Below are positions 30,639 through 44,059 of a stretch of DNA of 64,000 bases, piece by piece (position 1 is the stretch's first letter; the number at the start of each line of letters is the position of its first letter). Source of the DNA: Fulvia fulva (Eukaryota; Ascomycota; Dothideomycetes; Mycosphaerellales; Mycosphaerellaceae); contig NC_063012.1 of assembly GCF_020509005.1 (NCBI RefSeq), positions 6,014,001-6,078,000 of the forward strand. The letters are read 5' to 3'. Below the pieces are notes generated by a model. That model was not told where the DNA came from, searched no databases, and saw only the letters and a list, made by a program, of their open reading frames with translations. Position numbers and translations under genes: made by a program.

Positions 30639-33600
30639 CTAAGCAAAACCAAAGTATTCGCTTCCAGCGGTAATAGCAGTGTATAGCTGCTGTCTGAGGT
30701 GTTCGTAGCTTTCGTACTCGGGGAGATCAAGCTCTGTAAAAGAGGTCAGTATCAATTCTGTACTGCGTCGTGGGAGTCAACTTACGATTGAAGCAAGTGT
30801 GACTTGATGGCAACTTCTCCTTGTTGCTGTAGTCGCGGTGGATGTTGAACTTGGCAAACCCATTCATACCCTCAAGTTCCTTGAACCCGTTCAGAGGCAC
30901 TTTGCTGGTGCCTGTGACGAATTGCAGCAGCTTCGCCTTCTCTTCCTTGTCAAAGCTGCGGACTGCTCGCCAGAACCATTGGATTTGCGGCGATGTCGGC
31001 TGATAGTTGGTGTAGTCCGTGTTGTTCTTCCAGTCGTCAACGTCAATGTCAGGCAGACCGGAAATGAGCAGTTCTAGCTCCTGCTCATTGAAGATAGAGA
31101 TCAGCTCAGCAGGGATGATCTCGTGGAAGCCTTCGAGGAAGTGGTCGATCTGCTGCTGTACAGACTTGATGAGACGGTGCTCCACCACCAGACGGACGTA
31201 GTCTTGCTTGTTGTCTTCCGTCACGGAAATGTCGCGGCCACCGGGCACCAAATCGATCGTCTCAGTGACGCCAAATTTGTCCACGTCAACGGAAAAGGTC
31301 TCAAAAGCAACGTCGGTAATGTCGTTCTCCAGGATCCACACCAGTGACTTGTAGTAGTCGAGGTCCAAGGTCTCCATGTCCTTCAGAGATACATTCTTGC
31401 CCAGCATCTTTCTGTAGACAGCCCTGCTGAAGTGACAATCCAGCACACGGTTCTCGTAGAGCGCCTTTCCGATGATGCGACCAATGAACTTGAAGAACAA
31501 CAAGTGCTCGGGATTGACCTCACTGAGGTTATTTGGGTGAAAGGTCGTGCGGTCAGACGCAACGGGGTTGAACAATGCGTAGTCGGCGTTGAACATTTGA
31601 CGAGCCATGGCGGCGAACCATTCGCGTGAGACACCGCCAGCATCGATACCCTCTTCACCGTGGAAGCGGATGTTCAGCTTGCCGTACTTGATCTCATTAC
31701 CTGTCTTGTAGTACAAGGACTTGAATGAGTCAAGGAAGACCTGATCACGCCGCACACTGAGTTGCAGAGATGGATGCGAGACTCGCACTTCAGCTCGCCG
31801 ATCGTGAAGCTTGCGACTGAAGTAGTTGCGCTTGTTGTCAAACTCCAGAACTTTGGAATTCTTGGCAAGAACGGACAAGTTGCCGTTCATGAGCTTCGGG
31901 TTGTTGCGGATGAGCTCGTTGAGAACCTTGCGATGGTCCTCGGTGAAATTGAAGAACAGACCCTCCATCCGTGCTTCTGGCGGTGGTGTACTGACGGTCG
32001 TATCGAGTGGTGTCGTCAGCGTTTGCGAGGTTTCTTTGAGAGCACTGTTGCGGCACACAACCATCAGAGCTTCGATAAGAGGCAGCAGGATAGTCGCAAC
32101 GTTGACCATGTTGCCACGTTCACGGATAGCAGTGAGACAGACACTGAGGCTATGCCAAAGCTTGTCGAAAGTAGCACTCTCGTAAAATGTGGCCAGTATG
32201 TCGTCCTTGAGCTTTTGGTCGATTTCAGGCCCTGGTGAAATCGATGTCTGTGCGGTAGGAGTTCGTTTGGGATCAAAGAGGTGGTCCAATGCAACCAACA
32301 CACGTAGAAGCTTCCTTTGCTTCGAGCCGGCAGACGAGAAGCTCGCCAAAGCCATGCCTTGAAGGTCTGTGCCGGTCTGTGCAGAGTCGATCTGCTTGGA
32401 CAGCTCCTCTAGATCTGCAAGAAGATCTTGGCTCAACTCTTGTGCTTGTCGGATGAGTTCCTTGCCAAAGACCTCTTTTGCGCCAGGGACCGCTGAAAGG
32501 TTCTTAATGATATCCAGGGTATCGCTGAAAGTCTTGCTTGGGCATTCACGAGCAGCCAAGATGTTGACCACTAGTCGAATGTTCTCTTCGGGAACATCGG
32601 GCGGAAGAGGTGTCTTCTTCTTCTTTGGCTCCGCTTCTAGCTCAGCCTTCGCTTGCCCTTCGTCAGTCTGCGCCTCAGCAGAAGCAGCGGGAGCCTGGCC
32701 CGCACTTGGCACGACGTCTGTTGTAGTCTCCTGCATCAGCACGTCGGAAGTGCTTGTCTGAGGTCGCTCAGCGCTCTCGGTGGCGGTGTTGTCACCGGTC
32801 TGGGCCTTCTCCAACTCGTCCTGGGCTTCCTTGGCGCGCTTGACCAAAAGCTGCAGCGGCTTGGTGACCTGCACGAGCAAGGACGCCAGAGTTTCCATCA
32901 CCGTGATGTTCTCGGTGATGAGTTTGCGATCAAGCAATGCAAGGAGAGCATTGATGGGGTACCTAGCAGCCTTGCTCTCGCGCCCCTTGCCCTTCTTGGC
33001 GGTCTTGATCTTCTGGCTGGTGGTAGTCTCATGCTCGTTCAAGAAGAATGACTTTACACGTTCATTGTCGGTAGCAAGAGCGTTGAGTGTTCCGAGACAT
33101 TGCTGAACAATGTTCAAGGGTGACAGCTCGGTGCTCGGCGCTATCACGCCTGCCTGACCCGTGTTCGTGCGCTTTAGAGGAGTTACAGATGGCTTCTTGT
33201 CTTCAGCTGGCTGCTTCGCACGTAACGACAGCTGCGCAAAGCTACGCTCGACAGCATTGACGTCGGCAGTGCCATCCTGAAGAATTGAGAGCAGGATACT
33301 GATGACCTCCGCACGATTCGTCGTGTTCTTGCTGACCTCGGACAGGATGCTGTGGAGGTTGGTTTTCGACTTGTTGTTCAATGACACGAACATCAGTCGC
33401 AGCAGCGTGGCCACGCCCGACTTGCTCAAAAGTTGTGCAACTGGACGTCGTTGTCTGCTGGGCTCGCGTTCCGCAGCGTCCGCGCGTGCTGCAGCAGGAC
33501 CGTTCAGAACTCGAGCGCCTGCGCTTTCTAGCCCTCGCCGGTCTGCACGTGGAATGCGTCGATCACCAAACAACGCGCGAGCTTCAGCTTGAAGATCATC

Positions 33601-36600
33601 TGGCAATGCGGCGAGGACAGAATCGTCGGCTTCCATCAATACGGCCTGACGAAGAGCTGGCTCAAGCATTGCCATGAAGTCGGCATTGTTCATATCTTCT
33701 GGCTGCGCCTGTGCACCTTGGTCTCGCTCACGGCGACGCGCTTCATCGCGCTCTCTCCGTCGGCGCTCTGCCTGCTCTGAGCGCAGCAGCTCTTGCTGGA
33801 TGTCTCTTGGCAAAGCTTCCAAGAACTCACGGCTGATCTCACTTGGGTTCTCGCCAGACTGTATCTGCTGGGACCTCTGTAGTTGAAATTGCGACATGAC
33901 GACTTCTTCCCTCATCTCCTCCGGTAGGGCCTCGATGTATTCGCGATCAATGCCGAGGTTGGTAATGTCCATTTCGCGACCTCTGATCGTAATGGTGACT
34001 CGCTCAGCGGAAGACTCGTTGGCGGGTGCGCTCTCTGCGGGTGCCTCACTGGCAGGCGCGGCCAATGACTGTTGCTCTACACCTTCCATCTGCTTAGGCA
34101 CCTCTTCTTGTGCGTGCTCGGTGGCTTGCTCCGCTTCCTCGCGAGCACGAATTTCTTCTTCCTCGCGCTCTTTAGCCTCCTGCGCTTCACGTTCTTTCTT
34201 CTCCTGAGCCTCACGTTCCGCTTTCTCGGCTTCCTCTTTCTTACGTGCTTCTTCCGCAGCCTTTTCGGCGGCAGCCTTGCGTTCGGCCTCTTCTCGCTCT
34301 TGAATACGCTTTGCCTCCATGGCGGCAGGTACCAATGCACGAAGGACGGCAGAGATTATCCGTCCAGCCTTCTCCGCGGCTTTGCCTCCTGGGAAGAGCA
34401 TACGCGCTTCTTCGTGCCAGCGGTTGACAGTCGAGCTGGGGCGGAAGTCGACAGCCTGAGCTTCCTCGTTGTGTGTTGTTCCTCGTTCATTGATGCGACT
34501 GCCCGGAAGTACTTGAGGCCACGTCCCGAGAAGCTGATCTCGCCAAGGTCGAGTAGGGTCGATATCAATCATGCCGCGAGGAGCTCCACGCCCGCCTGCT
34601 TGGATGCCGAACACCGGCGGCAAGGCAGCCAAGCCATGCATCGCGCCTGGGTCGACATTGATGTTGATCACACCTCCGGGCCCTGCGTGGCCGATGTGAG
34701 ATAAGATCTCGGGCAGACCATTGTCGCCACGAGGCATTCCAAAGGCGCGACGAGCAGTAAAACGAGCAGGCATATCTCCTGCGTCACGGTCGCGTTGGAC
34801 ATTTCTTCCTACGCCGCCGTCACGCTGGAGCAGTGGGTTGATGCCATCCTCATCGCGGGCGTTTGGCGTTGCGCGATGCGAGCGCATAGCCCCGGTAGGC
34901 CTGAACTCGCCGCCGCCACCAATCATGCCGAGCATGTGGTTTAGATCGTGGTGGTGACGGTGGTGGTGGTGATGCGCTCCTCGGATCATCGCTGCAGGAG
35001 GATGGCCATCCCATGCCCACCCGCCTTCCTGGTCATCTTCTTCCTCGTCCTCTATCTCTGGCTCGTACACGATGTCCTCGGCAAAGTCAACCTCGTCCTC
35101 CTCGTCCTCGTCATCTTCTGGGGCTAGTTCGTCCTCGAAGAACTCTTCTTCGTTGCCGCCACCTATGTCGATTCTCACGATCCCGTCAAGATCCCCGTGG
35201 TCTGATGGGTCTTCACCGCCAAGGACTTGTGCGATGTGTTCCAACGGTCCTCCGTGAGGTGAGCCGCCGTCACCAGGTTCTCCGAAGTCCATACCATCAT
35301 CTTCCCAGTCGGCCTCGTCCTCAGCAAGCATCTCATGCTCGCCAATGCTGGCGTTGTCGTCGTCACCAGTTATCTCGTCCATTTGGTCGCCGAAGTCTGC
35401 TTCGCCATCGGGATCCGTATCACCACCGTCCTCATCATCGTCAGACATCTCGTCGTCGTCGTTACCAGACTCATCTTCCCCATCATCGCCCATGTCAACT
35501 TCGATCTCAATGTCACCAGGCATACCTTCGATCTCACCCATGTCACCAAGCTCATCGTCTTCGTCTTCATCGCTGACGACTTCGCCATGGTCTGGGATTT
35601 CTTCCTCGTCGTAACCCTCTTCGTAGTCGTCCATATCATAGTCCTCTTCTTCATCGTCGGAATCCGAAGACTCATCGTCGTCTTCATCGTCATCGTGCTG
35701 CCGAGCTTCAAACATGCCTAGCGACGAGCCTCGAAAGAGATCTGGAGTCTGCTCACGCTCGTCGTCATCGTCGGTCTGGTCTGTTTCGGAGCTGGAGACA
35801 TCGTCCTCATCGGCACTTGTCCCAGTCCCTTCGGTGGAAGATAATTCGGAAGTTTGACTCAAGGTGACGCCTCTCTCCGTGAGTTGCTTGAGCGGAGACA
35901 GTATGTACTTCACAGCTCGCTTGGCATTCGGAAAGTTCAGATCGAGTTCGGCAAGTGCTTGCGTGAGCGTGGCGATGAAGTTCTTCTCGATCATGAGCCT
36001 CGCCATCTGCTGCTGGGCACCATAATAGCCTTGAGCGACGGTATTTGATCTTTGCAGGTCGGCCTTGTCATTCAGCATTCGATTGAAGAGCTCGCCCAAC
36101 GACAGCAACCGTGAATATCGGTGATCAAGCGACTCGCGCTGGTCTTTCGTGACCTCGTTGAAGACACGCAGAGCGTGGTCAAGTACGAATTTCCGAACAA
36201 AAGTCAGCTCTGTCTCTTGTTCTGCAAACCCAGTCGAACCCAACTCAATCATGCGGGCATTCTTCGTCAGCTGTTCAGGTGTCTTGGCGCATAGGGCCAC
36301 CAAGAGTTGTGTCGCCGCATTTGAAGTTGCGACTTTCTTGCGATGAGCCACGTCGTCCCTATGCTCTAAAGTGCCGACCGGCAGGAGCGTTTGCAGCAGG
36401 TAATGAATCGTGCCGGCTCGCGGCTTTGATGGGGTCAACGGCTGACTATCCATCTTCCGAGAGAAGTTGATGAATTCAACTTTCGTCCTGTTGTAGGAAC
36501 TAACAAGTTCTGCAAGACACTGCAAGATGAAGCATCGGTAGACGTAGATTGCATGTTCTTCGGCTTTGAAGCTCACCGGCTTGCCAGACTTGTCGCCTGG

Positions 36601-39600
36601 CTCTGCTGACGGCGTTGTGGAGCTGGCGCTGGTACTGCCTGATGGGGTGGCATCTGTCATCTCGATATCTGAGACTGCAGCGTCGCCAACAAGCGTCTCC
36701 TTGGTGCTGTCTTTTGAGCTTTGCGGAGGCTTGTCCTCGACATCCTTGTAGTTGGTGAGCTCCCGCAACAGAAAATTCACCACACCATCTGTTGTCTCCA
36801 CGCTGGGTGCCTTAGGCTCAGACGGCTTCTGCGCAGAAGAGCCTCCATTTTCGTCCGGTTGAGCCTCGGCTGAGGTATCATCGCCAGGCCCGCGTGTGGG
36901 CTGCGCATCGGAGCCAGACTCGCGTTCTTTCTTCAGGACAAGGCCTTGTGGCCGATGAGTCTGGCCATCGAAGCGTACGATCTCCAACATTTCTTGAGTT
37001 ACTTCCACGAAGATCCGTGAGTTACGATGCACCAGGTGACTCAGTGAGCGACAATAGCTGCCGGTCTCGAGCGCGCGGCCTGTGCGATGATTCTCGAGCG
37101 TGACCCTGATCTCCGTGCGCATGATTTGTCGTATCATGTCATCGTCTTCGATCATATGTCGCAAAAGGAGCAAAAGTGATGCTTGAAGCTTCTCGTCAAC
37201 GTGTCCAGCAAGCTGCCTGATCATTAGGAACAACCTGCTCATAGGTTGCTTGTCGCTGAGGCGCTCCGCCAGGTCTCGCTTCCGCGTAAGGACGACTAAG
37301 ACGCGAGATACAGAAAGTGCTAGCGTGACATTCTTGCCAATCTTCGGCAGTATATCGATCATGGAATCAAATAGCTCGGAGCGGAGGTTTTGAGCCACGA
37401 CTGGCTCAGGGAGTGGTGGCACAGGCATTGGCTTCAGTGGATCATCTGCAGGCGGCGCTTCCCATTCGATCTCGATGGGCTGCTCGTCTTCTGCCAGCAC
37501 ATTCTCGATGATGAGCAAAATCATCTCAATCCAAGGTGCATCTTCGACCTTTTGATCCGGCTCGAGTCGGACCCAGCTGACCAGATTGTCGAAATACTCC
37601 TTCAACTCGTCCAAGGTGGAATCGAAGAAGTCACGGTCTTGCAATATCAAAGCCACCAAGTGTGCATAGGCGTGGATCTTACGGCCAGCTTCCTTGCTGG
37701 GCTCTTCTGCTTGCAGAGACATCAGTGAGGATACGAGAGTAACGCCGATCTCTTGTCGCGGATTTGCACCCTCTCCAGTCTTTGCGACTGCTGCTTGTAT
37801 CAAGTCCGACAGCTCAAACGTCAGGGCTGGCTGAGTGCTCAGCACATCCAGGCAGCGATCGACAAGGTCGTCACGAACCTCTATACGCCTGTCTTCCAAG
37901 TCATCGGCTGTGACATACAGTTCCTTTGTGTCTTGAGCACGAAGTTTGAATGACGCCAGAACAGATGAGTCTATCATGGAGCTCAGATCATCCTCGGTCA
38001 GTCCTGGTGGGAGGTGACCGAGGGAGCCCTGGTTGGCATCTTCTTCATCTGATATGAGGTCGTTGTCCGACGACAGCGTAAGATGTGCATTGCCGTTTGC
38101 ATCCATGGAAAGCGGTGGTTCTCCGCCTGGTGCTTCTTGTGCCATCACATGACTGTTGGTTGAATCCAGTGCAGAAGGCTGATGTCCACTGTCCGCATTA
38201 GATGCGCCGGACATCTCCACGTCAGGTCTGCTGTCACCATCAGCGGCTTGGCGTAGACCGGATGCACCGCTTGGGTCTGCGGGCGCAGGATCATCCGGAA
38301 TAGGGAAACGAGGAACTTCTTCGTGATCATTACGAAGTCGTGCATATGCTTCAGAGGCAGGTCCGCTGCTGCTGCATCTGTAGAGCGCCTCGCGGCTGAG
38401 CTCATTGCTGATACCCAAGGCGTTGACAAGTCTGTCGAGGCCATCCTTGCTGTGAAGCTTGAATTCGACTTTGTTCGCAGGCACCCGTCGACTGGCACGC
38501 TGATTTCGACGCAGCGCCCTCTCTTCGCCATCGGCTTTTAATATGATGCGCAAGATGTCCACGACGGCTCGCATGTCACGGTCTTCGAGCTGCTCGATGT
38601 TTTCCGAGTGCCAGATCTTGCTGATGGCCGGGATGATTGCGTGCCGTAGCTCGACTAGAAACTGTGCAGGTGTAAAGTAGTCCGGAAGGTTATGGTCTCT
38701 CACAGTGATCGCACCGGTCTGTGTAGTCTCTGTGATGCATTTGGTTCGCACTACTTGGCCGTAGAAGCCCAAGAGTTGGTGCACAGCATCCCTGACATGT
38801 GGCTCAACGTTGTTCTGTCCCTGCTGTTGTGCCAGAAGCTGCATCAAATGATCGAGATAATCGTTCAGCTTGTCAAACCCACCGTTGGTGTAGAACTTGG
38901 CAAGAACTAGAGCAAGTGCTTCTTTGGTTCCATACGGTTCCATCGAGAGAGAGTTGCGCAGGACGACTCTGCTGAACTTGACAAGCATGGGAGCAAGATA
39001 GCGGATACCCATTGACTTGTCTTCTGGGTCGTGTCGGCGGAAACCAAGCTCCCAGATCAGCGCCTTCGCCAGGTGCTCTGCAACGAGCATTGCGTGTTGC
39101 TTGGTGTTCGCATCCATGCGCTTCGTCACAATTGCTTGCCCGAGCGAAGAGAAGAACGACTCGATGCCCATAGGGACTTGACTCACGAGATAGCGGATGA
39201 CCCTCAGATTCTTCTCAGCGAGCACATCTTCACGACTCCTCTGAGCACTTGTGCTGTCACCATTGGATTCTGAGGCAGAGGCCCGTAAACCATCGGCATG
39301 CTTCTCCGCGGCTACTTCCACCCTACCGTTGGCATCCACACGACGCATGATGAAAGGTTTAGGGTCGGTCCGCCGCTTCTGCTCATCAGATAGCCCTGAC
39401 GTTACAAGGAGCTGTTCCCAGACGCATGTTGCATGAACTCTGCTCAATCCGTCAATGAGCTCGACGTAAATCTCTGTGAAGTTCAAACTCGAGAACAGAT
39501 GATTGTTCTGGTTACCGTGCCGAAGAGTATATGGTGGGGGTGCCAGGACTCTGCCTAGAATATGGGTGAACAGATGTGTGTTGACGAGGCTTTTGGCCAT

Positions 39601-42600
39601 CGAGGTGGCATCAACTCCATCCTGGGATGAAGAGTCTGCAGCTGTCGTTCCGGACAGTTCGATGAAGCTGGCAAATGCGCTGTTGTGACTCTGGCAGTCA
39701 CGTAGCTCTTTGAGCCCAGTGGTTGCCCATTGTGTGCGCCTGATGATGCTAGGCAGTACAGCTTGTGGACGAGCCTCGCATAAAGCTTTGAAGACTTGCG
39801 CGATCTTGTTGAACAGCGGATGGGCCACATAGTCGTACGGGTTAGCAGCGCACATCGCGACATCCAGCAGTATTTCGACTCCAGCGTCATCGCAAAAGGC
39901 GCTGCACATGGCGCTATTGTGGAAATAAGCATCCAAGAACTTGAAGCAAGCGCTCATGAAGGGAATGGCGGGTGCGTACTCGCGCTCGTCTTCTGTTCCG
40001 TCATCGTCAATGGGCGCAGAATCCTTTCCAGGCCGGAATTCGTAAGATCCAGAAAGAGCCTTGTCAAAGTCCGCATGAGGTGCGCCTTGCATAGCTCCTT
40101 GGCCTCCGGCGACACGAAGCTTGCCGTCTACCCTCTCCCACAGCTTCGTGCCGTGGTGCATGTGCTTTGCCATGATGTTACAAAGATCTTTCAGACGCCG
40201 TAGCATATTGAAGACCGCAGCATTGATGTGTGGCTTGAGGCTTGGGTGATGTCGAGAGAGCTCGTCGAAGGCTTGACCAATATTGGCGGCGTGCTGGCCT
40301 TCATCTTCCATGGCACGCACATGTGCTGGAGATAGGAAAAGATCAAAGTACTTGACGATGGCGCCAGACGCGAGGAAAAGCCGCATGCCGGCCTCGTTCA
40401 AGCAGATGGCGCCAAACGCATTTGGCAAGGCAGTCATCACATCGCCCACCGGGAGAACACCGTCGATTTGGGGATAAAGGGGCTCTCCACTGGCTTCGAC
40501 TTCAAGGCCTTGCGTGGCACTGACCGGTTTGATGTCAGCGGTGGCAGGTAGCTCATCCGGCACTTTCTGGCCCGTGACGGATTCGAGCAGACTCTTGCTG
40601 AGGCCTGCCTCGCCAATGACCTGGTAGCTTGTGGGCTCATTATGGATGAAGTGGCTGATGATCATTACCGCCGACCACCACACGTTCGAGCCGAAGACCT
40701 TGGCGTGTTCGATAACATTTCGAAGCGCGCCCAAGATCTGCGGCGTGTCGATAAGATTCCTGAGCAACCGGTCGTGAGTGCCTGTGTTGTTCTCAAACAT
40801 ATGCGCGGTGTTCTTGAGAGCTTGTCGCAAGGTGGACTGTTGATAGAAGGGGATTTCGTAATCAACGACCTTTGACTTGAACTCTGATGGCAGACCCTTG
40901 CCATTGCGAGCGTTCTCGAGCGATGCATCCACCTCGTACGATGTCAGATCGGCAATGATGTCCAGACCCTTGACCTGAGCTAGAGTCTGAAAAGCGTTAG
41001 GTATCTGGTTGGTGAAGGTGTCGAAGAACTGAAGCACGCGCTCATGGAACTTTTCTGCTCGACCGGTGCGAAGGGTTAGAGCTTCAATGAGTATGCCAAT
41101 GATGCCGGCTTGCACCATCTTCTCACCATACCTCGCTTGCGCGTTGGACTGCAGTAAACTGCTGATAAGATCGAAGATGGTGTCTCGCCATTCTACCTCC
41201 TGTAGTTCTGCCCGGTCGTCGGAATGCTCGTTCATACCGAGGCTTGAAATGAGCTTGCGGATTTCATAGTACAGGACTCCATGGTTCACAGTGATTGCGA
41301 GGGCATCTGCCACTTCGGAGGCCTTTTGTCGGGTCTTGGTCAATGCTTCAAGTGTGATGAGCACCGCAGTCTTGGATTGCAACGTGAGCGCTGTTTGCTT
41401 GGCGGTCGCAGGTTGCAGAAGGTCACATAGTTGCGATGCCAAGTGGAAGCGCCGTGGCTCTTCAGCATCTGGTGTACCAACACGTTCTTGAAACTTGGAA
41501 TCTGTAAGAGCATACGCCAGATTTGCAATAGCAAGCAGCCGTAGCTCCAGGAGTTGCTGCGGAGTGACCTCTTGTGATGCAAATGCCTTGGCTATCCTGA
41601 CGCGAGCGAGAAGCTCGTAACGCATATCCGTTGGCACAGCCGGTAAAGCATCCTTGAGCAATTCCCAAGCAGGCAAAGCGCCCACTCTGCTGGCCGATAT
41701 GTGGAATAGTTTATGTGCATTTAATGCTGAACCATCGACTTCGCGCGACTTGCTTGGAGTGGCGGAGACATCGTTCGCGCTGACACTCCTATCGCCAGGT
41801 GAAGGACGTTCTCTCGACGGACCAAGATTTGAGGTTCTCCTCGCAGGCGTTGGGGTGGCGGGCGAAGCCTCGGTGGCCTGGTATGATGGCGCCGGATGCG
41901 AGGGCGGCGCCGACTCGTAGTAGGTGAGGGCAACGCTCGACATGTTGTTTCTTGTCGAAGGTGCGATCGAATCCTTTGCAATGGAGACCAAGTCCGAGGG
42001 ATTGAAGACTGCGGTCTGTGACGCCTTCTCTCTGCCCTTACCAGGTGTTGTTCCTGGGACAGGGCCCGACATGTAAGGCTTTGGAAACGGCATCGCAATC
42101 TTATGCAAGTTATCGATGTTGAGGTTGTAGTGATTCGCAAGAAGCACTGCCTGAGCACTTGGATGGTGATTCTTGTATCGGGCGACTTGGTAGCGCTGTG
42201 CAAGGCGCAGGCTCAGCTTGAGGCACTGCTGTAGCAGCGTCAAGGATGTTGTATGAAGCAAGTCGTTGACATGAGTACTGCTGGCGTACAAGCTGCGGTT
42301 GCCACAGTGCTCAAGGAGCACCCTCGTGAAATGCAATACCGTCTCGATCAGCTCGCGATCACCCTCGCCCGAAAATGCTGCCGCATCCAGCTCTTCATCT
42401 TTAGCACCTATTGATGGATAAGGCATGCCCTCCTCGCCATCGCCTTTGTGCAGCAGCCGTCGCTCGAATGGCTGTGTCTGTGGTCCCTCAGTGAGGGCGT
42501 ACTCGCTGTTGAATAGCTCCAGCACATGGTCGAATCGGTCCAGCAGTGGTATCCAGTGGTAGAGATCGCCACGCGGCAGAGGCCACTGCTGCGGAAAGGT

Positions 42601-42720
42601 GCTCAAGTGTGCAGGTAGCTGATGGAGCGGGGTCTCTATTGCTCGCTGCACGAAGTCTCTGACGAACGGCGAGAGTGTTGATGTATGCCGCTCTGTGGCG
42701 GCTTTCTTGATCCTCCCCAT
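30639..42720 (-). CDS. TOM1: HECT-type E3 ubiquitin ligase Tom1 (HUWE1 family)
   Basis: Two exons: 42720-30786 and 30733-30639, joined over a 52-bp intron (30734-30785, GTAAGTT...TTACAG), giving 4009 residues. Tom1 is a giant HECT ligase that marks excess histones, unassembled ribosomal proteins and other substrates for degradation. Armadillo-like N-terminal domains (DUF908/DUF913 type) fill about residues 1-900. A very acidic Asp/Glu stretch is encoded near 35030-35800, and a Lys/Glu coiled coil near 34110-34320. The HECT domain covers roughly the last 360 residues, with 'IRFHGEEGIDAGGVSREWF', 'FKFIGRIIGKALYENRVLD' and catalytic Cys3976 in 'SSHTCFNQLDLPEY'. The intron cuts just two codons after that Cys, and the second exon supplies the last 32 residues ending 'GSEYFGFA'. 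Without this splice the protein would be wrongly ended. Confidence 0.97.
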
Positions 42721-44059
42721 AACGCCCTGCGCCGCGAGCAGCGCGGTCCCGTGTGTTGTGTCCTTATCCTGAGCGAGTCGCCTCTCGTCTTACTGCAATC
42801 GGTTTTGGCAGTTGCAGTTGCAGGGTGCAGGTCGATGGTCGGTGGATGTCGGTTCGATGGAGTCTGGGTAATGACGAGACGGCGGTGGTCGAATGCGTTT
42901 GCCAGACAGTGAAGGCAAGATGGGGCAGAACTCCGTCACGTGCAACGATGACTGCTGGGCCACATGCAGGTTGCTGGAGTAAACGGGAGAGGTGTGTGGC
43001 TGTTTGCACGATGTGTCGGTGATGCTGGTGGAAGATCGGCTGGCTGGCTTGCCTGCTGACTTGCTTGCTTGCTTGCTTGCTTGCTTGGGAGTCGGTCGTG
43101 CTTGCAGCTCAGTCGCAGTCGCAGTCGCAGTCGCAGAGTGGCGCGGTGCAGGCGCGGACTCCGTCGAGGTGCAGGCTAGTACGTCTAAATGTCAATCGCG
43201 TGCATGTAGCTGCCGGGTGTGTGAGAGGTGTGTATGTGCAGGTGGGTGTCGAGTGATGAATCGCATGTGCTCTTGCTCTAAACTTCAAGTAAAGCTTCCA
43301 GAGACAGCTTCGCCGCCAAGAAAACGCGAACGCGCCGGTGACGTTCTTTCCGCCCACATGTACATGTACATATGTAGCTGCCTGAGAACATCCTCGATCC
43401 AGCACAACGATAACATGGAACACCACCGTGCTGACATCAATCTTTAGTGAACGACTGCACGACTATTGCGATACATTGATCAGCCTTCCCACAATCTGGC
43501 CACATTCACAGGTCTTTTTTGGCGCATGCACGCTCCTCGTAGCGTCCTCCGAGCCTGCAACGAGCATGCCCGCTGTATGTTCAGGAACCACACATGATTG
43601 TAAGATCCAGCGCCGTGTTGGAAGACGACATGACTGTCGGCATGCGGGACCGAGTTGTATATCGTTCGTCCCCATCCTTGTCTTGGCATGCCTCGACTCT
43701 ACACTCTCTACTTGTCTGCTGTTGCATCTGTACAATGCTTACCATACAATAGTATGCCACACATGTAGGACTAAATTTGTCGTGCTTGACATGTGCTTCT
43801 CGGTCGGACTGCCATGCTTTCGCATGTGGCCGTTGTGCATCAATGCTTTGCCTCCCTATTGAGTCCATCAACGCTTGAGATCTTTGCTATTGCGACGAAC
43901 AACAATTTCAGTGATCGCACACCTAAGAGCTTGATGTCTTTCCCGATCAAGCATCTTGTTCTTGTTGACATTCCTTTATCACTTTCCGCATTCGACAGCT
44001 CTTTGTTCAGCCGTGCCAACCACTGATACAATATTTAGCAAGATTTACCACCGCAAATA
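42721..44059. other. Divergent promoter region with simple repeats
   Basis: About 1.34 kb between TOM1 (-) and the unknown + strand gene. It contains (TTGC)n at 43061-43087, (AGTCGC)4 at 43111-43134 and an ACATGTACATGTACAT run near 43356-43371. Open frames across it, including one of 144 codons at 43428-43862, show no motif. No gene is supported. Confidence 0.6.
43061..43134. repeat. Tandem simple repeats (TTGC)n and (AGTCGC)n
   Basis: Nearly seven copies of TTGC (43061-43087) and, 23 bp on, four copies of AGTCGC (43111-43134). Both lie about 340-415 bp upstream of the TOM1 start codon. Confidence 0.9.

Noticed and set aside
35013..35721. Long + strand frames opposite the TOM1 acidic tract
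   Set aside because: These are mirror frames of GAY/GAR repeats, which read as low-complexity Ser, Arg/Pro or hydrophobic runs in antisense.
43428..43862. A 144-codon + strand frame rich in Cys and Ser upstream of the unknown gene
   Set aside because: No motif, no supporting splice or start context, and another frame is open over the same bases on the minus strand.
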